From: Argentina anserina
Taxonomy: Eukaryota > Streptophyta > Magnoliopsida > Rosales > Rosaceae
Assembly (NCBI RefSeq): GCF_933775445.1
Contig: NC_065875.1
Location: 23,435,555 to 23,499,554 of the forward strand
Direction of reading: 5' to 3'
Length of the DNA: 64,000 nt
The notes beneath the pieces are model-generated. The model made no database searches and was not told the origin of the DNA. It saw nothing but the letters and a program-made list of their open reading frames with translations. How positions within the stretch are numbered: position 1 is the stretch's first letter; the number at the start of each line of letters is the position of its first letter. This document shows, one piece after another, positions 23,971 to 36,209 of this stretch. Position numbers and translations under genes: made by a program.

Positions 23971-26525
23971 CTTATGTATGATATATTATTTGTTCAACTT
24001 GTGTGTGCTATTGACAATTAACAGAGCTTGGTTCCAACTTGATCTGAGGTGTTTGTGAATATAATAACTTTATCGTTGAGAAGAACATGAATGTGGATCT
24101 ATTCTGTCTATATTGTGGATTGATTATGTGAAAAATTACAACGAAATGGTTTGAGCAGCCTCAACTTTTGACTACATACATCTCTGCCTTTAAAATTTGG
24201 GAGCCTAGAAAACGAAAGGGGACTGTTGAAAGTTCATTTTCTCTCTAGGCCCATAGGGGAATTGAATGAACACCATTCTTTCCAATTTCCCTCACATACC
24301 TTGGTTATTGAATTACTCATCTGCTTACAGTTTTCAACTTTTCATCATTTCCATTTCCTAATGCTAGAGTACAGAACTACTATGATGATCAGTAGGAGTA
24401 AATTATACTTTTTTTTGTCATTTTCAGGAGTGTATATTATACTTTTTTTGGTCGAAGAAGTGTATACTATATTGTTGCTCCCATATGGCCATATTTACTT
24501 ATTCTCGCTGGCAGCCTGATTTTTTTGTCTCTCTGTGTACCTTATCTGCTCTAGATAGGCAGTGGGTTCTTTAGTTTGTTAAATGGTCATTACCGCTAAG
24601 TGACATGATGAAACTACGACTAAATTTATTTTCTAGGTACAATATAGCTGGAGAATTGTTTTATTAGACATTAGGATATGTAATTGCTACTTTATCGTTA
24701 ATTAAGTTACATATCTAGTGATTTATCTACCATGTCACCGATGTCCGAAAACAAATAGTCGACATTAGAGTAGTACTATTTACTAGTTGGTACTTGTTTG
24801 TAAAGATTTTTCTGATATTATTTCAAGTCTTTGTAATTAGAAGTTTATGCTTCACGTCCCTCTTGTATTCGACGGTTTCATTAATACAAGACATCGCCTC
24901 TTTGGGTATATATAGATGGTTTCTTCGTTATGCTACAATATACCCTAGTTAGATTAGTTTTTAGAAGGGTGACAAACTTTATAATAATTCAAGATTTTGG
25001 GGTTCAGTGATTGTCTAATTATTTGGTATCATAACATGAATAATTTGGATTAAACATTTGTATTCCTCATTTTGTCTAATTGTAAACGCAAACGCTTTTC
25101 GGCTCTTGATTTTTCAATAAGAGATAAGTATAATGATTTGAGGCTACTAACTAACTTCAGTCCTTAACTCTTCATTATTGCAAAGATGACATGTAATGCG
25201 TAAAAGAGTTTTGTCTGAATGTTGGCCTTCTTAATTCATCTGCATGTGGGTTAGTTCTTCATGAATCACAAATAGGGTTCTGATCGAATATGTAACTCAC
25301 ATAACCAATCCCATTGTTTCATATTCCGATAGAAAAACCTGTTTTCCAAAATTAAATCTATAATAACATACATCATAGGAGAGCATACATCATATGAGGG
25401 ATTGAGGGTACAATACTAATTACGTCTTGTATTTTGGCAATTGCACATTTATCATAACATTGCATCTTCCTGCTCCTAGTCTCCTGAAAGGAGAAGGGGG
25501 CCAGCCAACCAGGCAAAGAAATCAACTGCTTTAGTCATATCCAAACATGGATCATATATAAAACTCTAGTTCAGCTCCTTTTCTGGCTTTTCAAAATATT
25601 TGAGATATCTCCGGGCCGAGGCTACTATTTTTACAGGCTTTAATCGGGACAAGCTGTCTGCTTCAAAAAAGAAAGAAAAAAGAAAAAAAAAGGCAATTGA
25701 AAGTTTGAAACATTGCAATGAGAGATATAGGAGGGACCAAAGGGAGAAGAATAATATTGAATTATTCTTCAAGGAAATGTCAAAAACTATAGGCATGTCT
25801 GTGAATGGTTAAAATGTCCTCCTCAATTATTGTATGAGCAAGATAACTATTGCACAAGGAGATGGATTGGCCTATATGGAATGGCTGTACAAGTCACCAG
25901 TCTCTGGAAATTCTGAATTCTTCAGGGCATCTAAAACTGTTTAATCTGTCATTTCATGATGATGCTTTTGAAGCTTTTGGCTTGTGAGGTTAGGTTGTAT
26001 TTATCCCTCTTTTCCTTTACAGAAAGATGATTTACTTTTGGTTTAACATTTTCTTAGGGGGCAAAATCTTAGTTGGGATTGTTTTTAGTTGTCTAATTTC
26101 CACTTTATCTGATGCCCCTTGTCTTTATTGTAAATGATGCTGCTCCATCTTTGTGATCTTTCTGTTGAATCGAAATTATTGAGGAGTAGTGGGATTTACA
26201 CACTAACTTTGGACACTTTGGTTGTATGAACCAGACAACCTTGAGTTTTGATGGCCAAACAAAGAGACACCCGGTACTTTGCATGGTTCATCTTAAGGCT
26301 TAAGAGGCAAAAGATTCTAATTCGATCGCCCCACTAAGACAATTTTGTTTAGAGGACATACTATATATGGTTTCTCAGCATCTTCATTTGAACGAGTGAG
26401 AATGAGAGGGGACTTTGATATTGATTTATTTTCTTCTAAGTTCCACCCCTTCTGGTTGCAATAAGGAATCTAGCAGGACGAGTATGAGAGGGTTTGTAAA
26501 GTAATGTGCACTATAAAGATAAAAG

Positions 26526-26528
<3 letters not shown>
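23971..26528. other. intergenic, no gene seen
   Basis: AT-rich, with many short T-runs. Open frames of 70-97 codons (for example 24226-24519 and 25600-25812) are low-complexity or unrelated to known families. Confidence 0.55.

Positions 26529-26612
<84 letters not shown>
26529..26612 (+). repeat. (AG)n microsatellite, about 42 units
   Basis: Uninterrupted AG dinucleotides for about 84 bases, likely polymorphic. They produce artificial Arg/Glu and Ser/Leu frames on the two strands. Confidence 0.98.
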
Positions 26613-26616
<4 letters not shown>

Positions 26617-28306
26617 CCTAATCGATCTTTTGTTGTTTATATGCATGACACCAATTGAAACTGAATTTGTTCTATGTTTGCCATTCAAATAGAAGCTTCA
26701 TGTCCTTTTGAATTTTGAACAACTATGATCAAGTGCACAACGCACGGAATTGATTCATTGAAGGTGCGTTTCATATAGACATATGCATGAATGATCGATA
26801 ATTAAACAGCCTTATAACCAATGAGGGAATCATAGTACGTACAAGGTGGAACTGGAACAAAAATAGACTGATCGATATATATATTTAATGCACTGACCTT
26901 TCTGTTTTAGCCAGTTACAGACTATAGTGGGAGTGGGACTGTGTGGTACATATTCAGAAAACGAAAATAGGAAGAAGGTAGGGTTAGGCTACTCTTACAG
27001 AAATTGATCCAGAACAAAATGATGAATGTGGGGTGATATAATTGTCAAAAACAGTGGCCCTCAAACCAAGCCAACCCTAGTGGTACAAAAGAACAATAAT
27101 TTCCTACTCATTTTTGGCTCCTTTTAGTACGAAGTGCATATAAATCTTGATTAGGGTTTATGGTCAGCTTCCCTTTAAACCCACTAGTTTGACTCCCTTT
27201 CCTTTGTATACAAATTGGACAAAGATTCCGCCAAGTAATAATCATGCAGGGAAGGAAAAAAATTGAGTGGTTATGTAGCAAGATGACATTGACAGGAACA
27301 GAGTTGCAGTCTTGCAGAGACAGAAGATCGATCTTTGTCCATTAAGGTCCGGCAGTAAGTGATCGATCAAACTAAGGGAGCTGCTTTCTTGCTTCCTGGT
27401 TCTGGTTTCTGTTTCAAGGACGAGCATACATGCCTCGGCTTCCTCCATCGTCACTGAAGCTTGGTTTGAGATCGGGGATGGCGTACGATTTAGCTACAAA
27501 AGGGCAGTGCGGTAGTCGACCAGCTACATGTTCCAATCACGAGGGAGATCAGATCGGAATAGACGAGTGGACGACATGAAGGGGCCACGAACTAAAGTCT
27601 ATGCTTGGATTCCTCCTTGACAAGATCAGTTGGATTCATGATTGAGAATTATGTGCAAATTTTCTTTGAACATTTGAGAAATTTGAGCCATGATCATCTC
27701 CTATAAACAGTTCAGTATTCATGCATGCACGGATCCCTGTTTTGTGCATAGAACAAGATTCAACTGATATGCGTTTCATATGTTTATGCAAAATGGGACT
27801 GTAAGTTTCTGAATATTGTATTCAAACAGTGCCTAAGGGAACTTCCCAAATTGAACACAAATTTTTCTACAAAAAAACTTAATTGAATTTCGATAACCTA
27901 ATAGAAAGAACGAGTAAACATCAAGTTTGTAATCGCTAGCTAACTAGCTACGTGCTCAGTTTTTCTTTTTTGTCTTTTTGGAAGTAGGCTACTTAGGTTC
28001 TTTGTGATTGGTAATTTGGCACCCTTTCGCCGTTTTGCACATCAAATGTTTCACAACGAGTTTATTTTCAGTTACTTCTCACTTGAGTGAATTATAAATG
28101 TCACTGGACTATATGATATTGAGCGTTTTCACTTATTATTAAGTAGCATACTTCATGTTTATAGTAGTATCAATAGTATGTGCCCTTCCACAGCTCAACC
28201 TCACCCTGAAGCTCATATCCTCCATCGTAATCCAAATCTAACGACACTTATTTGGTCCAGTTTTAGGTCAGAGCAACTTCTTTATTTTGTTGAATAATTA
28301 TATGCC
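26613..28306. other. intergenic, no gene seen
   Basis: No supported coding region. A minus-strand frame at 27454-27242 shows no domain. No tRNA or other RNA gene was recognised. Confidence 0.5.
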
Positions 28307-28315
28307 TTTAAAAAG

Positions 28316-28640
28316 GGGAGATTATAAAAAAGTCCATTTAGATAATGATAATTAGAAAACAGTCGATCAATGTTTGAAAATTATAAAAAAGTCAACAACC
28401 TAAATCCCTTAAACCGTAACCACTGAAGTTGATGATATTTACACGAATGTCACTGTCCAAATTACTCTCCCTAAAAAAATCAGGCCATTGGTAGAGGAAG
28501 TGGTTGTAGTCGAAGGAGGAGTTGGGGACTTCTTTGAGGCCGAAGAAGTGGCGGCCGATGAAGCCGTTGGAGGGGCCGCCGAAGGCGAAGCCGAAGCCGA
28601 AGCCGAAGAGATAATAGAAGAGGCCACCGGCGGCGGCGTT

Positions 28641-28673
<33 letters not shown>

Positions 28674-29812
28674 TTTGGCGCGGACAGAGCCGGCGTAGAG
28701 CATGGCGAAGACGAGCTGCATGGAGAAGACGAAATAGGCGGAGAAGACGAGGTAAGTCGTGTCGATGGTGTACGACATAGTACAGTGGTCTCATGGTAGC
28801 GATATGGGCTTTTTTCTAATGGAGATCTTGCCGAGTAGATTTGGTTTCGACCGACGGGAGGTTGGAACTAAAGAGAAGACGACGTTGAGGACAACTTGGC
28901 TGGCTAATGCATGGCCGAGACTAGAATGGAGAAGATAATGATATGATAGATTCCCTCCCCTAGTTTCCCATATAAATCGTAGATGATCCTATACTCATTG
29001 ATACCATAATGGCATGATTTATCTGTTTGTTTTCTTCCTTATCGTCGTTGCCCTACTATTGATGAGATATGGCCACCCTCAGTCAATTATACAATGAAAA
29101 TATTTGTGTTTTACTCATTGTGATAGGTAGTGTGACATGGGCAATGTGTGTGACAGTGGTTGTGACAGGAGGTGTGACAGTTAGTGTAATAGGCAGTGTG
29201 ATAGTGGTTGTGACAGATAGTGTGACAGAGGCTATGACAGTGTGTGTAAATTAGATAGTGTGATAGCGGTTGTGACAGTAGGTGTGACAGTGTCTGTGAC
29301 AAGAGCTGTGACATGCCGAGAGGAAATGTGGAAATATGTGAAATTTTGTTAAAATTCAAATGAGATTGGTATAAGTATGCTCAGAATGAAGAGAATAGCA
29401 GGAATTAGGGAACCTTGAGCTTCGGTTTCGCCGGAATTGCTTGAAGCACCGCCATTGATGACGACAACCATTTTGTGGTGGTTGTTGCGCCTTGTACGGT
29501 TGGCCGATTAGGAGTGGGTAGTATATCAAATGAAAGAGGGGAGCGAGATTTTTCTAACGGTACCAATTTCGTCAAAATCTATCGCCGGACTAGAAAGTTA
29601 TGTCCGAAATTAGAAAAAGAAGAGAAAAAAGAAGAAAAAGAATAAGAAATGATAAAATATTATATAAAATATTTTTAAAGTGATTTTTTTTCTAATTTTG
29701 TTGACATTTTTATAATTTCCACTTAAATATGATAACTTTTTTATAATTAATTTATAAACAATGATTTTTTTCTAATATAATTTAGAATATCATACATTTT
29801 TTTAATTTACCC
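28316..29812 (-). mobile_element. Pack-MULE-like element, copy 2 (inverted, with AMT1 cargo)
   Basis: On the minus strand it begins GGGTAAATTAAAAAAATG and ends TTTTTTATAATCTCCC, with the same subterminal TATAAAAAAGTC motifs as copy 1. About 800 bases of its 5' module match copy 1 in order: the ATAAAA-rich end, a segment with CTCGCTCCCCTCTTTCATTT, a short ATGGCGGTGCTTCAAGC stretch and the TGTCACA array. Its 3' part differs and contains an ammonium-transporter fragment. The flanking 9-mers do not form a convincing duplication, so the exact ends are uncertain. There is no transposase. Confidence 0.65.
28485..28787 (-). pseudogene. captured AMT1 ammonium transporter fragment
   Basis: The minus-strand frame encodes about 100 residues typical of the N-terminal third of plant AMT1. 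They include [57 protein letters not shown] and [10 protein letters not shown]. Membrane helices 2-3 of the transporter are covered. Homology stops abruptly after FLYQW, where a real AMT1 would continue into the next helix, and before [18 protein letters not shown] stretch looks locally expanded. With no start context, no remaining helices and a position inside a transposon, it is a captured fragment and not a working transporter. It lies in the same orientation as the element. Confidence 0.85.
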
Positions 29813-29821
29813 TTAATTATA

Positions 29822-30924
29822 ACCATTTAAGATTCCATCATTTCACGTGGCGTTATTTCTTGTAATTTATCTCTTCATTAGCTGATCGATCAAAATCATC
29901 AAATGCCAGATTTACAGTATCTCAAGATTGATCATGATCATCAGATGTCCATAGAAACATTTGAACAGCAATCAAGTCAGCGGCACTATAGGACCAGATT
30001 GCACGTGCATCTATATATGTACCACATATATCATTACTATTCGTATTATATTTTTTTTCTATAGTAGCACCAGCGTCGTGACCCCCATGATTTCCAGTCT
30101 CATATAGTTTTACTACTTTCAGGCTTTAGGCACACGTTAATTAATCACGTAATATTTTCTCTTAAGCTTCGGTATTTTACAATTTCAGAACCGAAAGACA
30201 TTAAATTATAGTTACTATATGCTATATGATTCATATTATCAACTCCTCCGCTCTCAATTATTGAGTTCGACTTTGGAATTTCAAAACTCTGTCTTGAACA
30301 ATACCGATACTACTTCAAACAGTTACCAGGATCCAGGGAGCTACTAATTAACTTACCAGTTATTTCTAACGAAGCCAGAGAGAAAGATAAAGTTAGCAGC
30401 TTTTACTTTAAAAAATCAATGCTTTTCATTGTTTATGTCATGGACTGTCTCTTGATTCAGGAGACGGTAATCTAGTGTATGATCACTTGAATTACTTGAA
30501 TTCGAAGTTCACCGAGTCCTATTTTCGAATGTTGGACTGTTGGATGACCAACACAAATTTTATGCGTGTTTGATTTTCATATTGAAATCTTTCCACAATT
30601 CCACCATAAAGCTTATGAGTTATGACTTATGAGTAATTCTTATGACTAAATTAAGACTTGAGACTAGTTATTACGGTTCTACATAAGATCTCAAAGTTGG
30701 AACGTTCATGTTGGTTGATTTAAACATTAAGCAAAAATGGAGGATTTTTTTTGGGTTATGGAATTATGTCTAATTTATTAAACAGAATTTGACTTCTTGT
30801 GCGGTCGCAGTGACTCGAATCTAATATATTAGAGAAATATAATGGTGGGAATTCGATAAACTTCATGGAATGTTAGATTCCCAGGAGCTAGCCACTATGA
30901 AGGTCTGCAAGACTGCAATATGTA

Positions 30925-30928
<4 letters not shown>
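29822..30928. other. intergenic, no gene seen
   Basis: AT-rich with no supported gene. It forms the distal upstream region of the NIK-like gene. Confidence 0.55.
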
Positions 30929-30966
<38 letters not shown>

Positions 30967-30981
30967 TCCCTCTCCCTCTCT
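30929..30981 (+). repeat. (CT)n / (CCCTCT)n microsatellite
   Basis: About 16 CT units are followed by four TCCCTC units. It lies roughly 550 bases upstream of the NIK-like start codon, so it may be in the promoter or leader. Pyrimidine-rich tracts are common near plant transcription starts. Confidence 0.9.
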
Positions 30982-31527
30982 AGTTATACTATTTGACCTC
31001 GCAGTATATTTTGATTGAGTTGTCCTAATTATACCTTTGGCAGTGCTTAACAGGTAATCCTTCACTTGCTTTACATATTATAATGAGGGAATAACAGTAA
31101 ATAACAATAATCTTCCTAAAGCAAGTACCTTTTGTTTAACCCAATACATGATTGAAAGAATTTTCTTTTGCAATCATCTTTTGCAATTATCTATACTTGG
31201 TTATTGGTGTTGCTCATCAGCTTTTATATATTCCTCTCTATGTTGCTGCTTTTTCTTTGCTGAAACCAGTAGTGACAGAGCATGCTCGCTTCTCTTTAGT
31301 CTTTACTATCTATTTACAAATTACAACCAAACCAATATGGCAATATCTGCTTCTTTGGCTCTTGCCTCTGACACTAGGCCTTGACTATTAGCAAGTCAGT
31401 GCATTTCTGGTTTTGGATAGACCCAGTTGGATATTTCTTGTGTTGAAGCTTTTAAACTTCATAACTAAACTACCTCCCTGATCTTTATATCACATCTGGG
31501 TGCCTGTTCTTTAAGAACTTAAACTCA

Positions 31528-34469
31528 ATGGAAGTTAGGAAGCAAGGTAAAGCTTTGTGCTTTTTGACTCTTTTGTGCTTGTGGAGTTGTGTAAGTGGCG
31601 CTCTTACCTCCAAAGGTGTCAACATGGAAGGTAATTGATCAAGTTCTGCAGACTCTGTGTGAGTTATTAAGTAGTCTTATATGACACTATTGAATAAATG
31701 TTTCAGTGTTAGCACTGGGGAGCATTAAGGACTCACTGGTTGATCCTCGCGGCGTTCTTCACAATTGGGATGGAACTTCTGTGGATCCCTGCAGCTGGAA
31801 TATGGTCACGTGCTCTGATGGTGTAGTCACTGCCCTGTAAGTAGTACTGTGATTGTATTTTCAGTTTTTCCTAGTGAGAAGTTCCACAATGCACCATGCA
31901 TGAAAAGCTAGTATCTTGGTTTAAGTAGCTGCAATGGTTTCTATGCAGAGGAACTCCAAGCCAGAACTTATCAGGCACCTTGTCACCAAGCATAGCCAAC
32001 TTGACAAATCTCTTGCTTGTGTGAGTAAACATGATATTTTCATACCAAGTTTACTAAAAAGGGTGTTCCTGTTCTTGGTTCTTAATTTTTCTATTTCCTT
32101 TGGCAGGACATTTCAGGATAACAGTATAACAGGACCAATCCCAACTGAGATTGGGAGGCTCCAGAAGCTTAAAACACTGGATCTTTCCAACAATTTATTC
32201 AATGGACAAATTCCCACAGCTCTATCCCACCTGAAAAGCCTTCAATACTTGTGAGTATATATTTCAGAAGCTCCTGAGCTCAATTTTTTTACTGGCCATG
32301 TAGAAAAACATAGTCATAAATCTCAAGTCTGTTGCAAACAGGAGGCTAAACAATAACAGTCTTTCTGGGGAAATTCCTTCATCGTTTGCCAACATGACCC
32401 AGCTGGCCTTTCTGTAATAATCTTCAAACTTATCGCTGTGAATTATAGTTTTTCTGTTTGTTCTTTCTTACTGAGGTTGGATTTAAATAATCGTTTAGGG
32501 ACATGTCTTACAATAACTTAAGTGGTCCAGTACCCAAGTTTCCTGCTAGAGCATTCAAGTGAGTCCTTTTAGTGTTCCTTTTGCCTTCAAAATTTTTTCC
32601 CTCCTTAATACAGAAGATGAAGAACTGAAAACTCATTTATCTTGTTTTTGAATTGACACAGTATCGTGGGAAACCCTCTGATTTGCACCGCTGGAATGGA
32701 GCAAGAGTGCTTTGGAACAACGCCTATGCCGCTATCTTTTTCCTTGAATAGTTCACAACGTAATGATGCTTTCCTTTCGTTTTTTCAAATTTTAAAGTTG
32801 AGTTTCAGAAGTTGTATTGTGTTTCTTTCTTAAAATATTAGAAACCTGCTTTAGTTTAGTTTCAAGTTGATGATTGATATTTGTCTGGAATTTATCCACT
32901 TTTCATGTTGTTCTCTTGAACATTATTATCTTCCCAATCATAAAACTGCTTGCAAACACCCTAAAGTTCTCTTCTTAAAATTTTCTGTAGCTTCTCAGCC
33001 TGCTGGGAAACTAAAGAACCATAAAATTGCCTTAGCCTTTGCATCAACCCTAGGCTGCATCTGCCTTCTAATCCTTGGTTTCGGTTTTCTTCTTTGGTGG
33101 AGGCACAAGTACAACCAGCAGATATTCTTAGACGTCAATGGTTAGTATTTAAAAAATAAATTTGATTAAGTCGGATGAAGATTAGGAAAAAGCTACTAAC
33201 ACCAATTAATATTTCAGAATCTCACCATGAAGAAGTTTCCCTTGGAAATTTGAAGTCATTTCACTTCAGAGAACTTCAGTCTGCAACACATAACTTCAGC
33301 AGCAAAAATTTGGTTGGCAAAGGTGGTTTTGGAAATGTCTACAAAGGATATCTGCATGATGGTACTGTGGTAGCTGTCAAAAGGCTCAAGGATGCAAATG
33401 CCATAGGTGGGGAAATCCAATTTCAGACAGAAGTTGAGATGATCAGCCTAGCAGTGCATCGCAACCTCCTCCGTCTTTATGGATTTTGCATGACAGCCAA
33501 AGAGAGGCTCCTGGTTTACCCCTACATGTCTAATGGAAGCGTGGCTTTGCGTCTGAAATGTAAAGACTCCTTTCTCGACCCAGTTGCGAATTTTACAGTA
33601 GTCACTACTTCTATTTTGTTATAATTCCTCTGTCCTTAGAACTAGTGAATGAACATAAATTGCTATATTTGCAGCCAAACCAGCCTTGGATTGGGGTACA
33701 AGGAAGAGGATTGCAATTGGAGCAGCAAGGGGACTGTTGTACTTGCATGAGCAGTGTGACCCCAAGATCATTCATAGGGATGTGAAAGCTGCAAATATAC
33801 TGCTTGATGATGACTATGAGGCTGTGGTGGGAGATTTTGGTTTGGCAAAGCTTTTGGATCACCATGAATCACACATTACAACAGCTGTGAGGGGCACCGT
33901 GGGGCACATAGCACCGGAGTATCTCTCAACTGGTCAGTCCTCCGAGAAGACTGATGTTTTTGGATTTGGGATCCTGATACTTGAACTAATATCTGGCCAA
34001 AGAGCTTTGGAGTTTGGCAAAGCAGCAAACCAGAAAGGCGCTATACTTGACTGGGTGAGCTTATGGATTCTTGGTTTTTTTGAGAACTTTTAAGGCTACT
34101 ATGCTTTGGTTGATGTACTTAGTTGACTCATGATTGTTCTTGCAGGTGAAGAAAGTTCAACAGGAAAAAAGGTTTGAAATGCTGGTTGACAAGGAACTGA
34201 AGAACGACTATGATGCTATTGAGCTTGAAGAAATGATTCAAGTGGCTCTCTTATGCACTCAAAATCTTCCTGGTCAGAGACCAAAGATGTCTGAAGTGGT
34301 AAGAATGCTGGAAGGAGATGGACTCGCAGAGAAATGGGAAGCTTCTCAGAGAGCTGAATCAAATAGGTGCAGAACCAATAATGATTTTTCGTCTTCTGAC
34401 CGCTACTCTGATCTTACTGATGATTCTTCATTACTCGCACAAGCAATGGAGCTATCTGGACCAAGGTGA
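31528..34469 (+). CDS. NIK: NIK-type LRR receptor-like kinase (LRR-RLK subfamily II)
   Basis: Plasma-membrane receptor kinase of the NSP-interacting kinase branch next to the SERKs. NIKs act in antiviral translation control and immune signalling. Exons are 31528-31630, 31707-31836, 31949-32020, 32107-32250, 32342-32413, 32499-32558, 32662-32759, 32991-33140, 33218-33559, 33675-34054 and 34146-34469. All junctions are GT-AG and all phases agree, giving 624 aa. The 72- and 144-base LRR exons are the SERK/NIK pattern. In order it has a signal peptide, an LRR N-terminal domain (WNMVTCSDG), about five LRRs, the NIK-like [12 protein letters not shown], a membrane helix at about 239-263, and a kinase domain. 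The kinase has GKGGFGNVY at 310-318, VAVKRL with the catalytic Lys at 331, HRDVKAAN at 424-431, DFGLAK at 444-449 and [15 protein letters not shown]. The C-terminal AMELSGPR is diagnostic for NIKs. It looks intact. Which NIK paralogue it is cannot be said. Confidence 0.93.
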
Positions 34470-35041
34470 GAATACAAGCCTCAAAGTAGAGGAACTTCAA
34501 AAAAAAATTTATATCAACTCAAAGGCAAAGGACATAATACAAGTTGATACCATGAACATGAGTCGATCAACATTAAGTTTGTTGCATCATTGTATGATAG
34601 CCCCGTCATCATCATCATCATCACATTGAAGCTCACAAGAGTTGTGTTATATTTCGACCGTACAGTATCTGATATGAAAAATCTGACATGCCCTTTTTCG
34701 GTTTGGGGTGTTCAGATTGTAAGAATAAGAGAAAAGCATACATGGATTCAGGAACAATACTATCTTTTCAATGCACATTGTAACGCAAATAAGTATAGAA
34801 TTGTTTCGAGTTATGAAGCCTACATCTGTTTCATACAATGCTCAACTTCTAATACAGAATGAAGAATCCTCAACATTACCTAGTAGTCTCTATCTCAGAG
34901 GCATCAACATTTCAACACACATCATCAAACTATGAACAAACTCTACAAACATCTCCATACAAGTTTACAAAGGACACTCTAAAACCAAAAGCCTAAATCA
35001 TTATGCAAATGATTTAAGAGCAAAAGGTATATACCCCAAGA
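34470..35041. other. 3' regions between convergent genes
   Basis: Space between the NIK-like gene (+) and the fasciclin-like gene (-), which face each other. It holds the 3' UTRs. No further gene was seen; small frames at 34318-34862 are shadows. Confidence 0.5.
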
Positions 35042-36209
35042 TTATGAAGGCCTGTAAACAAAGAAGCGCCTGTGTGAAACGGCATCATCATCCTCGGTCA
35101 TGTTAGCAAACAGCTCCGAATCGCCGCCATCGAATTCCTCCGAATAATCGCCGCTGTCAAATTCCGACGAAGAAGGCACCTTGATTACTTGATCTGCACC
35201 GGAGCTGCTGTTACCAACTGCCTCAGAGTCAGGTGAAGCAGCCACCACTACTTGCTCCGGTAGACTCTCAAGAACCTCACTGATTCCGTGAACCACAAGC
35301 CACTCGTTGCGATACATCTCCGGCAAGATCACCGGGACACCATTGAGCACCAAAACGCCGTCCGACCGGCTCACCTTGACCGTAAAACCTCTTAGAATAG
35401 TCCTCAACTCAGCTCCGCCGTCGAGGCTCACCAAGAAAGCCTGCAGGGCGCCACGTGGCGGCGGAGGATCGACGAGAACTGGCTCAGGTCTCCGGTTCGG
35501 TTCGCCATGGCTTGGTCAACGGGAGGAAGACGGTCAACATCGCCGGGAACGTTTGAAAGCCACGGAATTGCATTTCAAGAAGCGAAGCCATAACAGAGCA
35601 GCCGTTCAGTCTCATCGCTCTGCTCGCTTCGCCGAACGCCGTTCCGCCACCGCTAGGGTTTCGTGGCGGCGCCGAGCAGCCGAGAATCTCGGGGCTGCGG
35701 CTCCGAGTCGGGCCGGAGATCCAGAAATCGAGGCCGAAGAAGGCGTTGGTCCCGAAGATGACCAACGACGAGCCGTCGTCGAAGATCGGGGACGCCGTGA
35801 CGGTGACGTTGTTGAGGGAGACGAGGCCGCCGTCGACGGCGGGGAGAGTGGTGACGGTGAGGTACTGGCCGGCGAGGAGAGTGGCGATCTTGGCGCCGAA
35901 GGGGAGGGACTTGAGGGAGCGGAGAGGGAAGGCGGCAGGGAGGAGGTGGAGGCGGAGGAGGTCGAGAGTGGGGTCGCCGGAGTCGGAGGAGGTGAAGGCG
36001 TCGTCGGGGGGAGCGAAGACGGTAAGAGACGGCGGAGGGGAGGGGAGGGAGTGGGAGACGAGGTCGAGGGAGAAGGATATGGAGTTGTAGCCGGCGTCGG
36101 AGAGGATCGCGGCGGCTTTGGTGGTGGTTTGGGCGGAGGAGAAGGAGAGGAGAGAGAAAAGGAGGAGGAGAGAGAAGAAGAGGAGTGAGGTTAGAGAAGA
36201 AGAAGCCAT
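35042..36209 (-). pseudogene. fasciclin-like arabinogalactan protein (FLA19-21 type), two frameshifts
   Basis: FAS1-domain proteins of this type are secreted cell-surface/wall glycoproteins. The first frame (36209 to about 35524) has a signal peptide ending near SFSSA, then a FAS1 domain (SLTVFAPPDDAF, YLTVTTLP, GSSLVIFG) and the start of a second one (FPAMLTVF). At about 35519-35526 the frame is lost: TTCCTCCCGTTGAC is one base short of a TTCGCTCCCGTTGAC-like codon series. The lost frame would give PVDQAMANRTGDL and RHVAPCRLSW. A second break near 35430-35436, between two TTGG repeats, moves to the frame of LVSLDGGAELRT, FTVKVSRSDGVLVLNG and MYRNEWLVVHG. An acidic tail follows, with a stop at 35042. 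The gene is intronless. Either it is a pseudogene or the assembly has two indels in a GC-rich stretch. Confidence 0.75.

Noticed and set aside
26470..26692. Arg-Glu and Ser-Leu repeat frames
   Set aside because: They come from the (AG)n microsatellite.
28488..28799. Plus-strand frame opposite the AMT1 fragment
   Set aside because: Low-complexity Glu/Val/Ala translation of the reverse strand; the minus strand clearly matches AMT1.
35307..36188. 293-codon plus-strand frame rich in Glu, Gly and Arg
   Set aside because: It is the antisense shadow of the GC-rich fasciclin-like coding region. The minus strand has a signal peptide and FAS1 motifs.
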